Assembly (NCBI GenBank): GCA_020091685.1
Contig: CM034603.1
Location: 33,155,696 to 33,219,695, forward strand
Reading direction: 5' to 3'
Length of the DNA: 64,000 nucleotides
Source: Lutjanus erythropterus
Taxonomy: Eukaryota > Chordata > Actinopteri > Lutjaniformes > Lutjanidae
Shown here: positions 62,100-64,000 of the stretch, piece after piece
Layout: the number at the start of each line of letters is the position of its first letter
How positions within the stretch are numbered: the stretch's first letter is position 1
Notes under the pieces: model-generated
The model's database searches: none
What the model was told of the DNA's origin: nothing
The model's input: the letters and a program-made list of their open reading frames with translations, nothing else
Program-made: the position numbers and the translations under genes

Positions 62100-64000
62100 G
62101 GTAAACAATGTAGAGAGAAATGTCAGTGTAAATTGTCCTTTAAGTTACACACACGCACACACATCCACACGTTCACACATTAGCATTATGGCTGTGACCT
62201 TTCGTGATAACGGTCTGATGGCTATCTGATGACCTTGCTGTGTTAACAGTTTGTCCGCTAGCTGCTTTTTTTCCCCCCTCTCCCGTTAGTTTTCACCTAA
62301 TGGATCCCCTAATGTGATGTTCTTAAGAGAGAGAGAGACAGAGAGAGAAACAACACAGCCGCGGTAGCACAGAGTACGAGAGAGAGAGCAAAGGGAGCGT
62401 GGGAGAAAATATGTAAAATGAGTTGAGCTCTGACTGAGGGATGACACTTCTGACTGCATCTTGAAAGTTAATGCTATTTTTAAGTATACTCTAAGAAAAA
62501 AAAATCCCTAAAAATAAAATATGCAGCTGTCTCCAATTCTCTGGCTAATTTAACAATACAAATAACAGAAGCAGCTCTGCAGTTGTCTCTAATGTGAGGT
62601 TATGACTCAACTCTTTTGTATTTAAGTGCAGGCTTCCAGAGTATAGGGTTTTTTTTCTGCATCTCATAGCTTATCAGAAGAATATGAGTCGCAGTCCTCC
62701 ATGCTCACACACACACACACCCACACACTCAAAAACAAGGCTTGTATGATTAGGTCGCAACCTTGCAGCTGTATTATAAAGCCAATGACCTCGGTGACCC
62801 GTTATCACTCGGCTGCGCGGTGCACAAACAAAATGGGGTGAGATCCTAAGTCCTGATTGGATGAGATTTAATTAATGTCAGGACCTATTGATGGTGAAGC
62901 CAACAATGTATGGATGGAGAGCAAGATGAAAATAGGAAGTTTCCTTTGTTGCTTTGTAGTCAGGTTTTTGCCGTCATGTAAATCTGGAAAATCACAAAAA
63001 AAGAAGCTAATTTATGTTACCCAGCCAAATTATTACTCTGTGTATCACAGCACTTACACTAACGCAGCCTTTCGTAACTGTGACGCTTGTGATCTTACTT
63101 TTTCCTTAAATTGTGATGTGTTGATGTGGTGTTTCCTTGTGTCGGATGAAAAATGAGCTAGACTTCTTGTCTAGTTGAAACTAGACACCGCTGTACATTA
63201 TGTCCTTTAGGGTTTCCACCAGAACCCGTGGCAGTAGCCATGTTAGCTGTGTGTTCACTGTTACTCAAGGCAAGCTAGCTCAGCCAGCCAGTTAGCTGAA
63301 CACTTGGTGAGGCTAATTTACCAACAGGCTAATTACAAAAACTGCATTACAGTACAATAAATATACTGAGTTAAGATTCTGTAAAGCAACAATAAATGTG
63401 TGTCTTGCTTGCTTAAGGTATGTTTGTAACTGACTGTGAGGGAGGATGATTTATTAGGTTGAGGGATCGTGGCTCAGGCACGTCACCGAGCCATGTTTCA
63501 GGTCTGCCTAAAAAATCCTGAACACAGAAATCGTAAACAACAGTTTACTGTTTTAACTCCACAATTCAGTACTTCATAGTTTCTTTTTACGTTTTCAGCA
63601 ACCATGTTCTAACATGTATAGTGTTTAGGAGGAAAACTCCCTTTTTCCTTTACACAGACTTTAACAGTGACTAGACAGTACAATATCACGAAATACAGAA
63701 GGAGCATTGAGTTATTGTGCAACATGAATCTTACAGCACATTGTCACTGTAGTTGCACTGTAGTGACAGCAGAAACACAGCAGAGAATAAGTGAAGAGAC
63801 AAGGAAACAAACATAATTTCAAAATAAAATGTCTCTGAACATAAATGTCTGAACATGTGATCTGTGACACTCGGGCCTTGTAAGTTGTCAACTTAGGTCT
63901 GATGGGCTGCTAGGCTTAGTAGGCTTAGTAAACCTATACTTCAGTAGCCCTGACATACTGGTAGTTAGTCGGTGATGAGTACTGTTTGCTGACTAAACGA
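62100..64000. other. Sequence right of the orphan exon, no assigned gene
   Basis: Contains a short (CA)n run at about 62706-62722, a GA-rich run at about 62327-62348, and a more complex CpG-containing block at about 62755-62860 (GTGACCCGTTATCACTCGGC, then TGCGCGGTGCAC) that may be regulatory. A minus-strand 27-codon frame with good start context begins at 63241 and ends in a small palindrome (CTAGACTTCTTGTCTAG) near 63158-63174. No frame here has a recognisable domain. Confidence 0.4.

Larger units (their letters stand above)
13470..64000 (+). other. Probable long first intron of clstn2 (or intergenic DNA)
   Basis: After the signal-peptide exon I searched the plus strand for an acceptor followed by the expected V-N-K-H-K-P-W coding stretch and found none up to the window edge. 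CLSTN2 has a very large first intron in mammals, so a gap above 50 kb is plausible. Listed repeats and one minus-strand exon are embedded in it. Stretches where I see nothing beyond AT-rich unique sequence and short simple repeats include about 18.3-20.0, 20.4-24.0, 28.6-31.4, 38.3-40.8, 41.0-45.4, 47.7-51.5, 52.7-53.6 and 59.5-61.9 kb. Pyrimidine-rich blocks (18.1-18.7, 23.6-24.0, 33.1-33.4 kb) give long but low-complexity frames. Confidence 0.5.

Noticed and set aside
13470-64000. Search for clstn2 exon 2 and for tRNA, rRNA or CRISPR-like arrays
   Set aside because: No V-N-K-H-K-P-W coding stretch, intact polymerase III A/B box pair, rRNA segment or regularly spaced direct-repeat array was seen; the only tRNA-like segment is the SINE head at 16277.

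Overview
The window looks like AT-rich nuclear DNA of a spiny-rayed teleost fish. It has vertebrate-type split exons with GT/AG borders, long introns, many (GT)n/(CT)n microsatellites, a tRNA-derived SINE, and relics of Tc1-like, hAT-like and short palindromic DNA transposons of kinds I recognise from fish genomes. There are no operons, phage or CRISPR arrays. Only four protein-coding exons can be supported with some confidence, and most open reading frames are chance frames.

Left part (about 1-9,460): the 5' half of a nicotinamide-nucleotide adenylyltransferase gene, best matched to nmnat3, on the minus strand. Three coding exons (6938-7049, 4893-5076, 1735-1820) join in frame into about 127 codons carrying the GSFNPIT-x3-H nucleotide-binding motif and the VDEWES tryptophan segment. 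The last exons, with the C-terminal ISSTxxR-type motif, lie to the left of the window. A CpG-rich patch with a possible non-coding first exon sits near 9,050-9,470.

Middle (about 9,500-13,400): an intergenic stretch with repeats, including a clear palindromic element at 11,761-11,960. It is followed by a CpG-rich promoter with several TGACGT half-sites and one ETS-type site.

Right part (13,397 to the end): on the plus strand, a short signal-peptide exon ending in a phase-1 donor. The head-to-head position beside nmnat3 (the arrangement of human NMNAT3 and CLSTN2), the signal peptide, and a donor phase that fits a following V-N-K-H-K-P-W exon all suggest calsyntenin-2 (clstn2) exon 1. I found no second clstn2 exon, so most of 13,470-64,000 is read as a very long first intron. 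It contains nested transposon relics, candidate CTCF-like sites, candidate conserved regulatory blocks, and one convincing but unassigned minus-strand terminal exon at 61,976-62,055.

No complete undescribed system is evident. The observations most worth following are the orphan terminal exon, the palindromic element and its half-copy cut by another element, a three-copy unnamed repeat family, a possible P-element/THAP9-like transposase scrap, and several compact regulatory-looking blocks. All family names come from memory of sequence patterns, not database searches.
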